Source: Bufo bufo
Taxonomy: Eukaryota; Chordata; Amphibia; Anura; Bufonidae
Length of the DNA stretch: 64,000 nt
Direction of reading: 5' to 3'
Assembly: GCF_905171765.1 (NCBI RefSeq)
Contig: NC_053392.1
Coordinates: 413,344,299-413,408,298, forward strand
The position numbers were made by a program, and so were the translations under genes. Under the pieces are notes generated by a model, which was not told where the DNA came from, did not search any database, and saw only the letters and a list, made by a program, of their open reading frames with translations. Below, in pieces: positions 22,174 to 33,556 of the stretch (positions within the stretch are counted from its first letter, which is position 1; each line of letters opens with the position of its first letter).

Positions 22174-22640
22174 TGGCTAGAGGTAGATTACACAGTCATT
22201 GTATATAAATTTTACAGCAGACCAGTGTACTACAGGTCCTAAAAATTATGCATTCAGCATACATAAAAGAACAATTAAGTATGTGGCTGGAGGTAGATTA
22301 CACGGTCATTAGATATCAATTTTACAGCAGGCCAGTGTACTACATGCCCCAAAAATTATGCATTCAGCGTACATAAAAGAACAAGTAAGTATGTGGCTGG
22401 AGGTCTATTAGATGGTCAAAGGATATCAATTTTACTGAAGGCCAGTACAAATACAGGTCAAATACATATGTTTACAAGAACTAAAAATATAAAATTGGAT
22501 TAAAAACATGGCTAACGAAATCCCCCCTCTTGAAAAAACCCTAATGACAATAGTTGAAACACGTGGTCGTCACAGGTGTTGAATTCCTCCGAGGCCCAAA
22601 ACATTAGGCATTCAACGGACAGAAAAGGACTTTTATGCCG
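22174..22640. repeat. Tandem array, ~115 bp unit, 3' of hAT pseudogene
   Basis: Units contain GTATGTGGCTGGAGGTAGAT and GCATTCAGCGTACATAAAAG; starts are near 22169, 22278 and 22388. The array continues the unit at 20778. Confidence 0.8.
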
Positions 22641-24130
22641 CTGTATTTACCTAAGACAGGGACCAATATTTGTTCTGCGTGGTGGTGGATATTTGTGAGA
22701 TGGCATTAGGAAATTCAATTAAACGTGGTCGTCACAGTTGTTGAATTCCTCTGAGATCCATGCCTCATTCATTTTTAGAAATGTGAGGTAGTCCACACTG
22801 TCGTGAGCTAGGTGAGTGTGCTTATCGGTCACGATGCCCCCTGCTGCATCCTTTCGGACAGGACACTGGACGAGGGGCAAGCCAACAGTTCTATGGCTCT
22901 GGCCACAGGTCAAGCCTGCACACCCAGTAGTCCAATGGTTCCTCGCTTCTCAGAGCGTCCACATCGGCAGTTAACCCAATGTAGTTGGACACCTGTCGGT
23001 CTAGGCATTCTGTGAGGCTGGATCCGGAGGGCGGCTGTCGATGGGTCGGCTGCAGGAATAATCTCATATCTGAAGTGACCAACACATCTTCAAACCGCCC
23101 TCTTCTTGCATGCGCTGTTGTATAGATACCCGCAACTGTTTCTCTGTGAGTGGAAATTCCTCTGCCAGCGCCTGCAAAAGCAGAATGCATTATTTCTCGA
23201 AGCAAGGCCTAGAAATGCTGCATTCTGACAGCCCTCTGTGATGGTGGCAACATGTACGCCATTTTGTGTTTGTATCGGGGGTCTAAGTACGTTGCCACCC
23301 AGTACTGGTCCTTGGCCTTTATGCTTTTTATACGGGGGTCCCTCTTCAAACACTGGAGCATGAAGGCCCCCCATTTGCACTAAACTGGAAGAGGTGGAGT
23401 TGACTGGCTCCTTCTCATTGTCCAGGATAATGTCGTCCTCGGTCTCCTCCCCCAAGCCACGGACAACACCAGGGATCCCAGAAAGGTTTAAAGCATGCTC
23501 TTCTTGCTCCTCCTCTGCCCTGACACCATCTCCTCTGACTCCTCTTCAGACTCCTGTTGACTTGTCTCAGATGGAGTAGCCCCCCCTGGGAATACATCCA
23601 GCATTGCGGCTTGATCAATGACATGATGCAATGCACTCTCCAGAAAGAAGGCATAAGGTGCGATGTCACTAATGGCGCCCTGGCTGCGACTGACCAGTTT
23701 GGTGATCTCATCAAATGGCCGCAGAAGTCTGCATGCGTCGTGCATGAGCAGCCACTGGCGCGGTGAAAAAAAAAACAAGCTCCCCCAGAACCTGTCCTGC
23801 CACAGAGATTGCACAGGAAGTCATTAACTGCACTCTTCTGCTGGAGCAGCCTATGAAACATATACAAGGTGGAGTCCCAGTGCGTCGGGCAGTCACAAAT
23901 CAGACGTATGATGGACAGGTGGTGTCATCGCTGAACGTCTGCAAGGCGAGCCATGGCCGTGTAAGAACTTCTAAAATGCCCAGAAATTTTCCTGGCCTGC
24001 CGCAAGACATCCTGGATGCCGGGGTATGTGGCAACGAATCGCTGCACGACTAAGTTCAGGATGTGTGCCATGCACGGCACATGTGTAATTTTGCCCTGTT
24101 TCAGCACACTCAGGGCCAGGGGTGAGGGTG
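22640..24130 (-). pseudogene. hAT transposase, second family, C-terminal two thirds
   Basis: Minus-strand hAT gene, different in sequence from the copies at 14304 and 47050. It includes HVPCMAHILNLVVQRF (about 24110-24060), a CPTHWDSTLYMFHRLL block (about 23870), and the C-terminal dimerisation region with GGIVTDKHTHLAHDSVDYL near 22800. Several frame changes separate these blocks. The N-terminus is gone: the gene stops at a TG repeat at 24158 and satellite DNA follows. Confidence 0.82.
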
Positions 24131-24157
24131 GAGCGCATTGGTCATTTTCCTCCCCCC

Positions 24158-24180
24158 TGTGTGTGTGTGTGTGTGTGTGT
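24158..24180. repeat. (TG)n microsatellite
   Basis: Uninterrupted TG dinucleotides at the boundary between the broken hAT gene and the following satellite. Confidence 0.95.
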
Positions 24181-26211
24181 ACGTGACCTTGACATATACT
24201 TTCTATATAGTGCATTTGTGTAGTGCAGCATTGGTTTGCGGTTTTGCTGTGTTACCTCAGCTACAGATAGGAACAAACAACATTGGAACAAATAATTTCT
24301 ACTGGTGTGATATACCAGTTGCCCCCCCAAAAAAAATGATTGAAGCAGGGGTGTTATATAATAATTAAATACATTCTATATAGTGTAGTTGGGTAGTGCA
24401 ACATTGGTTTGCGGTTTTGCTGCGTTACCTCAGCTATAGATAGGGACAAACAACATTGCAACAAATCATTTCTACTGGTGTGATATACCAGTTGCCCCCC
24501 CAAAAAACTGATTGAAGCAGGGGTGTTATATACCAATTATATACTTTCTATATAGTGCATTTGGTAGTGCAGCATTTGTTTGCGGATTAGCTGCTTTACC
24601 TCAGCTACACAGAGTGACAAACGTTATTGGAACAAATAATTTCTACTGTTTTGATATACACGTACCAGTTGCCCCCAAAAAACTACTGCACCACCCAAAT
24701 ACACTATATAGAAAGTATATTATTGGTAAAAAAACACCCCTGCTTCAATCCATTTTTTGGGGGGGCAACTGGTATATCACACCAGTAGAAATAATTTGTT
24801 CCAATGGCGTTTGTCACTCTGTGTAGATGAGGTAACACAGCTAAACCACAAACAAATGCTGCACTACCCAAATGCACTATATTAGAAAGTATATTATTGG
24901 TATATTACACCCCTGCTTCAATCAGTTTTTTTTTAGGGGGCAACTGTTATTTCACACTAGTAGAAATTAATTGTTCCAATATAGTTTGTCACTATGTTGG
25001 AAGCTGAGCTAACGCAGCTAAACCGCAAACAAATGCTGCACCAGCAAAATGCACTATATGGAAAGTATATAACACCCCTGATTCAATCCGTTTTTTGGGG
25101 GGCCAACTGGTATATTACACCAGTAGAAAATATTTATTCCAATGGTGTTTGTCACTCTGTGTATATGAGGTAACGCAGCTACAGTAAACCGCAAACAAAT
25201 GCTGCATTACCCAAATGCACTATATAGAAAGTATATTATTGGTATAAAACACCCCTGCTTCAATCAGTTTTTTGGGGAGCAACTGGTGTATCACACTAGT
25301 AGAAATTATTTGTTCCAATGGCGTTTGTTACTCTGTGTAGCTGAGGTAACGCAGCTAAATCGCAAACAAATGCTGCACTAATCAAATGCACTATATGGAA
25401 AGTATATTATTGGTATATAACACCCCTGCTTCAATCAGTTTTTTTGGGGGACAACTGGTATATCACACCAGTAGAAATTATTTGTTCCAATGTCGTTTGT
25501 CACTCTGTGTAGCTGAGGTAATGCAGTAAAATCGCAACCAATGCTGCACTACCCAAATGGACTATATAGAAACTATATTATTGTTATATCACACCCCTGC
25601 TTTAATCATTTTTTTTAGGGAGCAACTGGTATTTCACCAGTAGAAATTATTTGTTCCAATGGCGTTTGTCACTCTGTGTAGCTGAGGTAACACAGCTAAA
25701 CCGCAAACAAATTCTGCACTACCCAAATGCACTATATAGAAAGTATATTATTGGTATATCACACCCATGCTTCAATCAGTTTTTTTAGGGGGCAACTGGT
25801 ATTTCACACCAGTAGAAATAATTTGATCCAATGTCGTTTGTCACTAACTGTAGCTGAGCTAATGCAGCTAAACCGCAAACAAATGCTTTACTACCAAAAT
25901 GCACTATATAGAAAGTATATTATTTGTATATAACACCCCTGCTTTAATCAGTTTTTTTAGGTGGCAACTGGTATTTCCACCAGAAGAAATTATTTGTTCC
26001 AATGGTGTTTGTCACTCTGTGTAGCTGAGGTAACACAGCCAGGGCCGATGCAAGGATTTTTGCCGCCCTAGGCAAGATAAAAATTGCCACCCCCACGCTT
26101 ATCAGATGATCTGCCCATATCATGACATCACATATGTTCCACCCCTTTCTCAGCATTTAAATTAAAAGAACTGCTATGTTTCCCCTAGGGTTAATCAAGC
26201 TTCTTGTACCT

Positions 26212-26511
26212 GTCTCTTTTTGCGGAATGGAATTGCAGACCCATACATTTCTATGGGGCCGCACAACGTGCGGCCCTGATCCGGAATTGCGGACCCGCAC
26301 TTCCGGGTCCGCAATTCCGATCCTGAAAAAAATAGAACATGTCCTGTCCTATTCTTGTCTGCAATAGCGGACAAGAATAGGCATATTCTCTTAGTGCCGG
26401 CAAAGTGCGGTCCACAAAATGCAGAACGCACATTGCCGCTGTACGTGTTTTGTGGATCCGCAGATCCGTGGATCCGCAAAACACACACGGATGTATGAAT
26501 GGACCCTAAAT
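26212..26511. mobile_element. MITE fragment, left end missing
   Basis: GC-rich inverted blocks (CCGGAATTGCGGACCCGCAC and mirror) ending CGGATGTATGAATGGACCC, a style of end shared with Harbinger-type MITEs elsewhere in the window. A matching left end is not seen. Confidence 0.45.
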
Positions 26512-26629
26512 GTGAGGTAAATTTAGATTCCAATGTAGTATTAACTAAACAATTAAATAATAAACATATTGCATTGTCTACTTACCACTAGGACAATAAG
26601 ATGATCTGGTCTCTGTCTGCAGTCTGGGT

Positions 26630-27236
26630 CTGGGGACTCCCTTGTCACTCTCTTCTCCCCTCCTCCCTCCCTTGTCACTCTCTTCTCCCCCCTCCCTCCC
26701 TTGTCACTCTCTTCTCCCCCCTCCCTCCCTTGTCACTCTCTTCTCCCCCCTCCCTCCCTTGTCACTCTCTTCTCCCCCCTCCCTCCCTTGTCAATCTCTT
26801 CTCCCCCCTCCCTCCCTTGTCACTCTCTTCTCCCCCATCCTCCCTCCCTTGTCACTCTCTTCTTCCCCCCTTCCCTCCCTTGTCCCCCCTCCCTCCTTTC
26901 TCCCTCCTCCCTTGTCACTCTCCCCCCCTCGTCACTCTCCCCCCCCCCTCCCTTGTCACTCTCTCCCCCCTCCCTTGTCACTCTCTCCCCCTTCCCTTGT
27001 CACTCTCTCCCCCCTCCTTGTGACTCTCATTCCCCCCTCCCTTGTCACTCTCATCCCCCCTTCTTTGTCACTCTCATTCCCCCCCTCCCTTGTCACTTTC
27101 ATTCCCCCCCTCCCTTGTCACTTTCATTCCCCCCCTCCCTTGTCACTCTCATTTCCCCCCTCCCTTGTCACTCTCATTCCCCTCCTCTCTTGTCACTCTC
27201 ATTCCCCTCCCCCTCCCTTGTCACTCTCATCCCTTC
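26630..27236. repeat. Pyrimidine-rich minisatellite, ~26 bp unit
   Basis: About two dozen units like CCTCCCTTGTCACTCTCTTC followed by a C-run. The plus strand is almost purine-free for 600 bp. Frames stay open in several phases, giving false leucine/serine/proline-rich proteins. Confidence 0.93.
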
Positions 27237-27250
27237 CCCACACACCTCTA

Positions 27251-27421
27251 GTGTAGCGTGGCCGAGCTCTGTTCGGTCCGCGGTACAGGAGCATTTGTTT
27301 CCTGTACCCAGCCGGACTGAAAGGAAGTGCACACTAAGTGAGCACTTCCTGTCAGTCCGGTCGGGTACAGGAAACAAAAGCTCCTGTACCGCGGACCGAA
27401 CAGAGCTTGGCTACGCTACAT
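27251..27421. repeat. Hairpin with long arms
   Basis: Ends TGTAGCGTGG and CTACGCTACA; arms pair through GAGCTCTGTTCGGTCCGCGG and the TGTTTCCTGTACCC block to a loop near 27335. Probably a small MITE. Confidence 0.8.
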
Positions 27422-29439
27422 GAGAGGCGCTTCCCTCCTGTCAGTCCCTCTCTTCAGGCTGCGCCCTGCGATGCATGCACAAGCACAATCATAGACGCGC
27501 CAGCCCGGGCTGTAAAACACTTGAGGCAGGACCGGCCCGGCCGCTACTTAACCAACGCTCTTTTTTTAAAACCGCACGGGGCCGGCACCCCCTGCTAAAA
27601 TGCGCCCTAGGCGGCTGCCTAGGTCGCCTTACAGGTGGCGCCGGCCCTGAAGACAGCCAAACCGCAAACAATTGCTGCACTACCCAAATGCACTATATAG
27701 AAAGTATATTATTGGCATATCACACCCCTACTTCAATAAGTATTTTTACACACCAGTAAAAATTTCACACCAGTAAAAATTATTTGTTCCAATGTCGTTT
27801 GTCACTATCTGTAGCTGAGCTAACACAGCTAAACCGCAAACAAATGCTGCAGTACCAAAATGCACTATATAGAAAGTATTTTATTTGTATATAACACCCC
27901 TGCAATAATCATTTATTTTAGGCGGCAACTGGTATTTTACACCAGTAGAAATTATTTTTTCCAATGGCGTTTGTCCCTCTGTGTAGCTGAGGTAACACAC
28001 CTATACCGCAAAAAAATGCAGCACTACCCAAATGCACTATATAGAAAGTATATTATTGTTATATCACACCCCTGCTTCAATCAGTTTTTTTTAGGGGGCA
28101 ACTGGTATTTCACACCAGTGGAAATTATTTGTTCCAATGTCGTTTGTCACTATCTGTAGCTGAGTTTACGCAGCAAAACCGCAAACAAATGCAGCACTAT
28201 CCAAATGCACTATATAGAAAGTATATTATTGGTATAGCACACCCCTGCTTCAATCAGTTTTTTTAGAGGGCAAACTGGTACTTCACACCAGTAGAAATGA
28301 TTTGTTCCAATGGCATTTGTCACTCTGTGTAGGTGAGGTAACGCAGCAAAACTGCAAACCAATGCTGCACTACCCAAATGCACTATATAGAAAGTATATA
28401 ATTGGTATATAACACCCATGCCTAAATCAGTTTTTTTTTTGGGGGGGGGGGGCAACTGGTATATGACACCAGTAAAAATTATTTGTTCTAATTGTCACTA
28501 TCTGTAGCTGCGGCAAGGCAGCAAAACCGCAAACAAATACTGCACTACCTAAATGCACTATATGTTGGTAAGGCTGATTAGTCAGCCTGCACTTGTGGGA
28601 GGGGCGGAGGCTCTTCATATACGAGCCACAGCCTCACTCACAGGTGTGTGTTCTCAGGTGCACAGCTGCCGCTGGGTGTCATTAGCAAACTAGCTTCTCT
28701 GGTGGTAGGATTCTTTCTTTGCAGCATGGAGCTTGTTATTTTGCTCTCTCTGCTACTGTAGCATGCACTCGCCATACTAAGTAAGTAAGTAGGTTGGGCC
28801 GGGGCCGTCTCCTGGCCGGTCGGCACCGACTTTGCTAGCGAACGGGAGGCTTCGCCTCAGAATCTGCTACCTCAGGTTAGGGCTAAATACTTCTATTTTT
28901 TTTCAACTTTGTTTGTTGGTAATGGGAGTTAGTTCCTATAAATCTTACAAGCTTTCCTTCGCTTTGTTCATCTTGTATGAAAAGTTACTTCAGCCGGTTT
29001 GCGGTAAAGGAAGAGTTACCCGGGCTGCACGTGACGTCATGTTTGGAGATAGGACGCAGCGTTTATTGTTTAGGCCTCTTGCTGTAGCTGTTCCTTGCCA
29101 CGTGTCTCCCCCCTCCCCCCGCTACCACCATCTTTAGACTTCACGTATTTCACTGCTCCATGTACTTAAAAACCCTGCCGCACTTTTATACTCTGCTGTT
29201 ATCCTGAGCGGCATTTACACTTTCTGCTTTTATTTCATGTCTTATGCTGCATGTCTCTACTGTCCAGCACTTTCCTACTCTTGGTTCGTATTCACTCAGA
29301 TTGGCCTCACATTAAAGCTGCGGTCACCTGTTGGCTGTTACATCTCATTCCGTACCCAGCCGACAGCCATATCCGTATTACAAGCCTGTCATTACATGTT
29401 GTGTACTCGGCTTACAGCTGCTACTGTTACTCCATTTTT

Positions 29440-30420
29440 ATTCTCGGGACGCACCACCCTGGTGTTCACACCTTGCTCCACTCACAACCAGAGCTGCGTT
29501 CATGCGTCGACTGTTATACCATGTTTTCTCTGCTCACTGTGAGAGCTGTGTTTCCACGTCCGCTGTCAACCTGTTCATACAAGGCTTGTTTCAGAGCTGC
29601 ATTCACTTTCACTGTTACATCATGTTTATGCTCCACTCACATTTAGAGCTTCTGTTCTACCAATTTCATTCTCGGCCACACCCAGAGGTGCATTCACACT
29701 ACGCTGTCAAATCATTTTTTGCACTCCACCCTCGACCAGAGTTGCATTCATAAGTCTATCGGTGTATCAGGTTTACTCTACTCGCACCCAGAGCTGCGTT
29801 CACATGTCCTATGCTACTACAGATTCTTTCCAGGCCAATTTCAAGAACTGCATTCATGTCGCTGTTACATCTATGTTATGCTCCGTTCACAACCAGAGCT
29901 GCTGTTATACCAAATTTCATGCTCTGCTAATACCCAGAGTTGTGTTCACACTTCTACTGCTACACCAGGTCGTATACCCTACTCACCAAAGCCGCCTTCC
30001 ATGTCTGCTGTCACATCAAGTTAATATTCCATTCACATCCAAAGCTGCATCTCCATGTCTGCTTTTACATCTTGTCCTATACTCCATTCACTACTAGAGC
30101 TGCGTTCACGTGTCTGCTTTTGCATCACGTTCAATACTCTGCTCACTTTCAGATTGCATTCATACGTCTGCTTTATACCATGCTTTTCACGCGCTACCCA
30201 TACTCAGAGCTACACCCATACCATGTTTATTAGGTACCACTCACATCCAAAGCTCCATTCACCTATTTGTTGTTACATCATGTGTTGTGTTGTACTCTGC
30301 TTCCACTCAAAGCTGCTTTCTCCTGTTCATTGGTACGTCATGGTTTTACTCAATAATCTCTCCGGGGCAGTCTGCACCCACCGCTCTGGTACTTTAATCC
30401 TGGTTCATATTCACTCAGAC
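29440..30420. repeat. Degenerate tandem array, ~50-60 bp unit
   Basis: Irregular copies of a unit built from CACCCAGAGCTGCATTCACA and TGCTGTTACATCATG. Spacing and sequence vary more than in the other arrays. Overlapping open frames of 95-171 codons here are repeat shadows. Confidence 0.7.
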
Positions 30421-31415
30421 TGGTCTCCTTTTACTTCTGGTTTGTATTCACTCAGATTGATCTCCTGCCCCAGTTCACCAAACAGCTCCTCAGCGGAGGT
30501 CAGTGGGCCAATAGGAGTAAGTTTCCATAAGTTCTTTCATTTGTTTGTCACGATAAGAGACTTCTCTTAGCAAACTTGCAATGCCTCAGGCTCTTGTTTT
30601 TCTCCCATCTCTGTTTCAGGCCTCATGCACACGACCGTGTTTTTTTTTTTTTTTAAGGTCTGCAAAAACGGAGTCTGTAAGTCCATGATCCGTGACCATT
30701 TTTTCGTCCGTGGGTCTTCCTTGATTTTTGGAGGATCCACGGACATGAAAAAAAAGCTGTCATCGGGAGCGGAGCCAAACGGATCCGTCCTGAATTACAA
30801 TGCAAGTCAATGGGGACGGATTCGTTTGATGTTGACACAATATGGTGCAATTGCAAACGGATCCGTCCCCCATTGACTTTCAATGTAAAGTCAGGAGTCC
30901 CTTTTATACCATCGGATCAGAGTTTTCTCCAATCCAATGGTATATTTTAACTTGAAGCGTCCCCATCCCCATGGGAACGCCTCTATGTTAGAATATACCA
31001 TTGGATTTGAGTTAGATCGTGAAACTCAGATCCGACAGTATATTCTAACACAGAGGCGTTCCCATGGTGATGGGGACACTTTAGGTTAGAATATACTAAA
31101 AGAACTGTGTACATGACTGTCCCCTGCTGCCTGGCACGTGCTCCCAGGCAGCAGGGGGCAGACTCCCCCTCCCCTGTATTTAACTCATTGGTGGCCAGTG
31201 CGGCCGCCCCCCCCCCCTCCCTCCCCTGTAGTACTGTAGATTCATTGGTGGCCAGTGAGCCTCCCCCTCCTAATTAAAATCTCCCCCCTATCATTGGTGG
31301 CAGCGGAGAGTACCGATCGGAGTCCCAGTTTAATTGGGGCTCCGATCGGTAACCATGGCAACCAGGACGCTACTGCAGTCCTGGTTGCCATGGTTACTTA
31401 GCAATTTTTTCCCCT

Positions 31416-31506
31416 CCCCACGACAGCACCACTGAGAGATGGCTCCGCCTCCAAGGACAGGAAACCTGTAGCATAAAAAAGGTGGAGCCACTCTCCCACC
31501 TCAGTG
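31416..31506 (+). repeat. DIRS left inverted terminal repeat
   Basis: 91 bp, reverse complement of 36755-36845 with no mismatch seen. Starts CCCCACGACAGCACCACTGA. Confidence 0.93.
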
Positions 31507-32310
31507 AGGTTTCCTGTCCCTGGAGCAGGAGACTTGTCGTTTTTATTCCTTCTAGGGGCCCATGGCTTGGAAGTCCTAAGAAAGCCTAGAGGGTCATGGG
31601 TCTTACCAGCCTGAGACCGGGTGCCGGGTCTTGTTTCCTGGGAGATGAAGGTTGGTCCGGGCCAATTCTTCGTCCAGAGGCTGAGGACACCGGTCCCTCA
31701 AAGGAGTGAGACCGTGTGGGAGCCGCAGAGAGCGGCTCGTATGGAACACGCCAGAGGGCGGTAGTTCCAGGTGCGCACGTGTGAGCTGCAGACTGCCGAC
31801 GCAGATACAGTGGAGCGCGCCGGAGCAGAAACCGGAAGTCGCGGAATGACGTCACAAGGTGAGACGTGCGTTCCACAGACAAGTTCCGGTCAGGTGGCTG
31901 GAAATAAAAGGGCAGAACCAGGCGGTGCAGCGTTCTCAGTGTTTGTAGACACCATTGTAACCTGCAGTGAGTTTTCCTAACGCTGGGCTGGTAGTTATTC
32001 CTTTTTCAGAAAGCGCTCTATAACCGGACCACGTTGGGTGAGGATCCCAGATGACTTCTGGCACAAAAGCTCCCAGGGAACATGTGGAACTCTCCAAGGA
32101 GAGGTGCTGTTCCCTGCTTCACATTTATTCTAAAAACCTCTATGCCTCTAGGTATATTATGGAGGAGGACAAGAGGTCAGAAGAAGTGGAGTCGGAAAAG
32201 CAGATGCCGGTATAAGGATCTTCTGAGGGGGTAAGATACAATGGTTGATAAAGATACTGATTGTGTTCTTTGTATCTGCTGTTATTTCTTAGGTACCACC
32301 TAAAAAGGTT

Positions 32311-33556
32311 GTGTCAAAAAGGATGAATAAGGAATGTGCATTATGTAGATGCCCCTTGTCTTCATCTTATTCTAAGAGATTATGCCAGGAATGTATTGAC
32401 AGAACACTGGCAGAAGAATCCCCGAATTTTATGAAGGGTATTATAGCTCTAATTAAATCAGAGGTTAAAGAGTCCCTTAAGACGTCAAAAAAGCCTAAAA
32501 AATCAGCGGAAAGAATAGATTCAGATGTGGAGTCAGTAGACGTTAGTGAAGAGGATAAGGATGAAGAGTCTGAGGATTCATCCTTCTCAGAAGACGAGAA
32601 TGAGAAGAAGTTTCTGTTTCCTGTAACGGATACGGAAAAACTACTGAAGACTATTAGAGCTACTTTGGAGTTGGAAGACGTCAGAGAGGACAGATCCATG
32701 GCAGATACAGTCTTTGAGGGGCTACGGGAAAAGAAAAGGAGATGTTTCCCCTTACATAAAAGTATATCAGCCCTAATAGATAAAGAATGGAAAAAAACCA
32801 GACAGAAAGGCGTTTATAAGTAAAAAATTTTAAAGAAAATACCCATTTGAGAAAGAGGCCACTACATCATGGGACAAAGCGCCTAGATTGGATGTTGCCA
32901 TAGCTAAGGTTTCCAGAAGATCTTCCCTACCATTCGAAGATATGGGGTTTTTGAAGGATCCATTAGATAAAAAAATAGACTCTTGCCTTAAAAATACATG
33001 GGAGGCGTCTACAGCTTCCTTCAGACCCAACATAGCCGCAACGGTTACAGCTAGGTCGTTAGCCATATGGCTTGAAAGACTAGAGGGGCAGTTAAGGGAC
33101 AAATGTCCTAGGGAACAGATTCTAGCTTCTTTACCCACCTTACAGAAAGCAGCAGATTTTCTATCCGACGCCTCGGTTGAGGCGGTTCGTTTGTCAGCCA
33201 GGTCTGCTTCCATCTCAAACTCGGGCCGTAGAGCTTTATGGCTGAAAAACTGGAGGGGAGGAGACATGGCTTCCAAGCAGCGCTTATGCAGTATTCCCTG
33301 TCAGGGTCAGTTCCTATTTGGCCCAGAACTGGATGCTCTCCTGGAAAAGGCAGCTGACAGGAAAAAGAGGATGCCGCAGGAATCCTCTTTTTCACAATTT
33401 AGACCCTACAGACGTCCCTTTTGGAATACAACAAAATTTCAGGGAAGAAGGCAGTCGGGGGACAGGGATCAGTTCGCCAGACCCAGGGGGTCAGGAGGTA
33501 GGGGCTTTATTTTCGGGAACTCCTCCTCCCAGAAGGATAAGATGTCCAAAAAATGA
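32311..33556 (+). pseudogene. DIRS ORF1 (gag-like), frameshifted
   Basis: Structural protein of the DIRS element, in two frames. The first part (32311-32823) starts with a cysteine cluster (CALCRCPL...CQECID, residues about 9-31) and an acidic serine-rich region. The second part (from about 32850 to 33556) has conserved RRSSLPFEDMGFLKDPLDKK, repeated alanine-rich helices and a basic C-terminus rich in R, G and Q (likely RNA binding). A single-base loss in the A-rich stretch around 32821-32845 probably split one ~415-residue protein. Its 3' end overlaps the start of the RT frame, usual for DIRS. Confidence 0.82.

Larger units (their letters stand above)
26040..27649. mobile_element. Non-autonomous hAT-type element
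   Basis: 1,610 bp with ends CAGGGCCG and CGGCCCTG and an 8 bp target duplication with one mismatch (AACACAGC 26032-26039, AAGACAGC 27650-27657). Both subterminal regions mention the GCCCTAGGC word. No transposase. The interior is a mosaic: a MITE fragment, a pyrimidine-rich minisatellite and a hairpin (separate entries). Inserted in the ~174 bp satellite. Confidence 0.78.
24190..28560. repeat. Satellite, ~174 bp unit, with an orientation switch
   Basis: Units contain TGCACTATATAGAAAGTATA, ACACCCCTGCTTCAATCAG and GGCAACTGGTAT. Three units (24200-24690) run in one direction; the rest, from about 24700, run in the other. About fifteen units are visible, split by the hAT-type element at 26040-27649. 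The array resumes at 38083-38320 beyond a large insertion. Many frames are open only because the unit recurs. Confidence 0.88.

Noticed and set aside
26601..27423. Overlapping 140-240 codon leucine/serine/proline-rich frames
   Set aside because: Produced by the ~26 bp pyrimidine minisatellite, which lacks stops in several phases. Not a gene.
29251..30570. Several 95-171 codon frames
   Set aside because: They overlap in all phases across a degenerate tandem array and have no domains.
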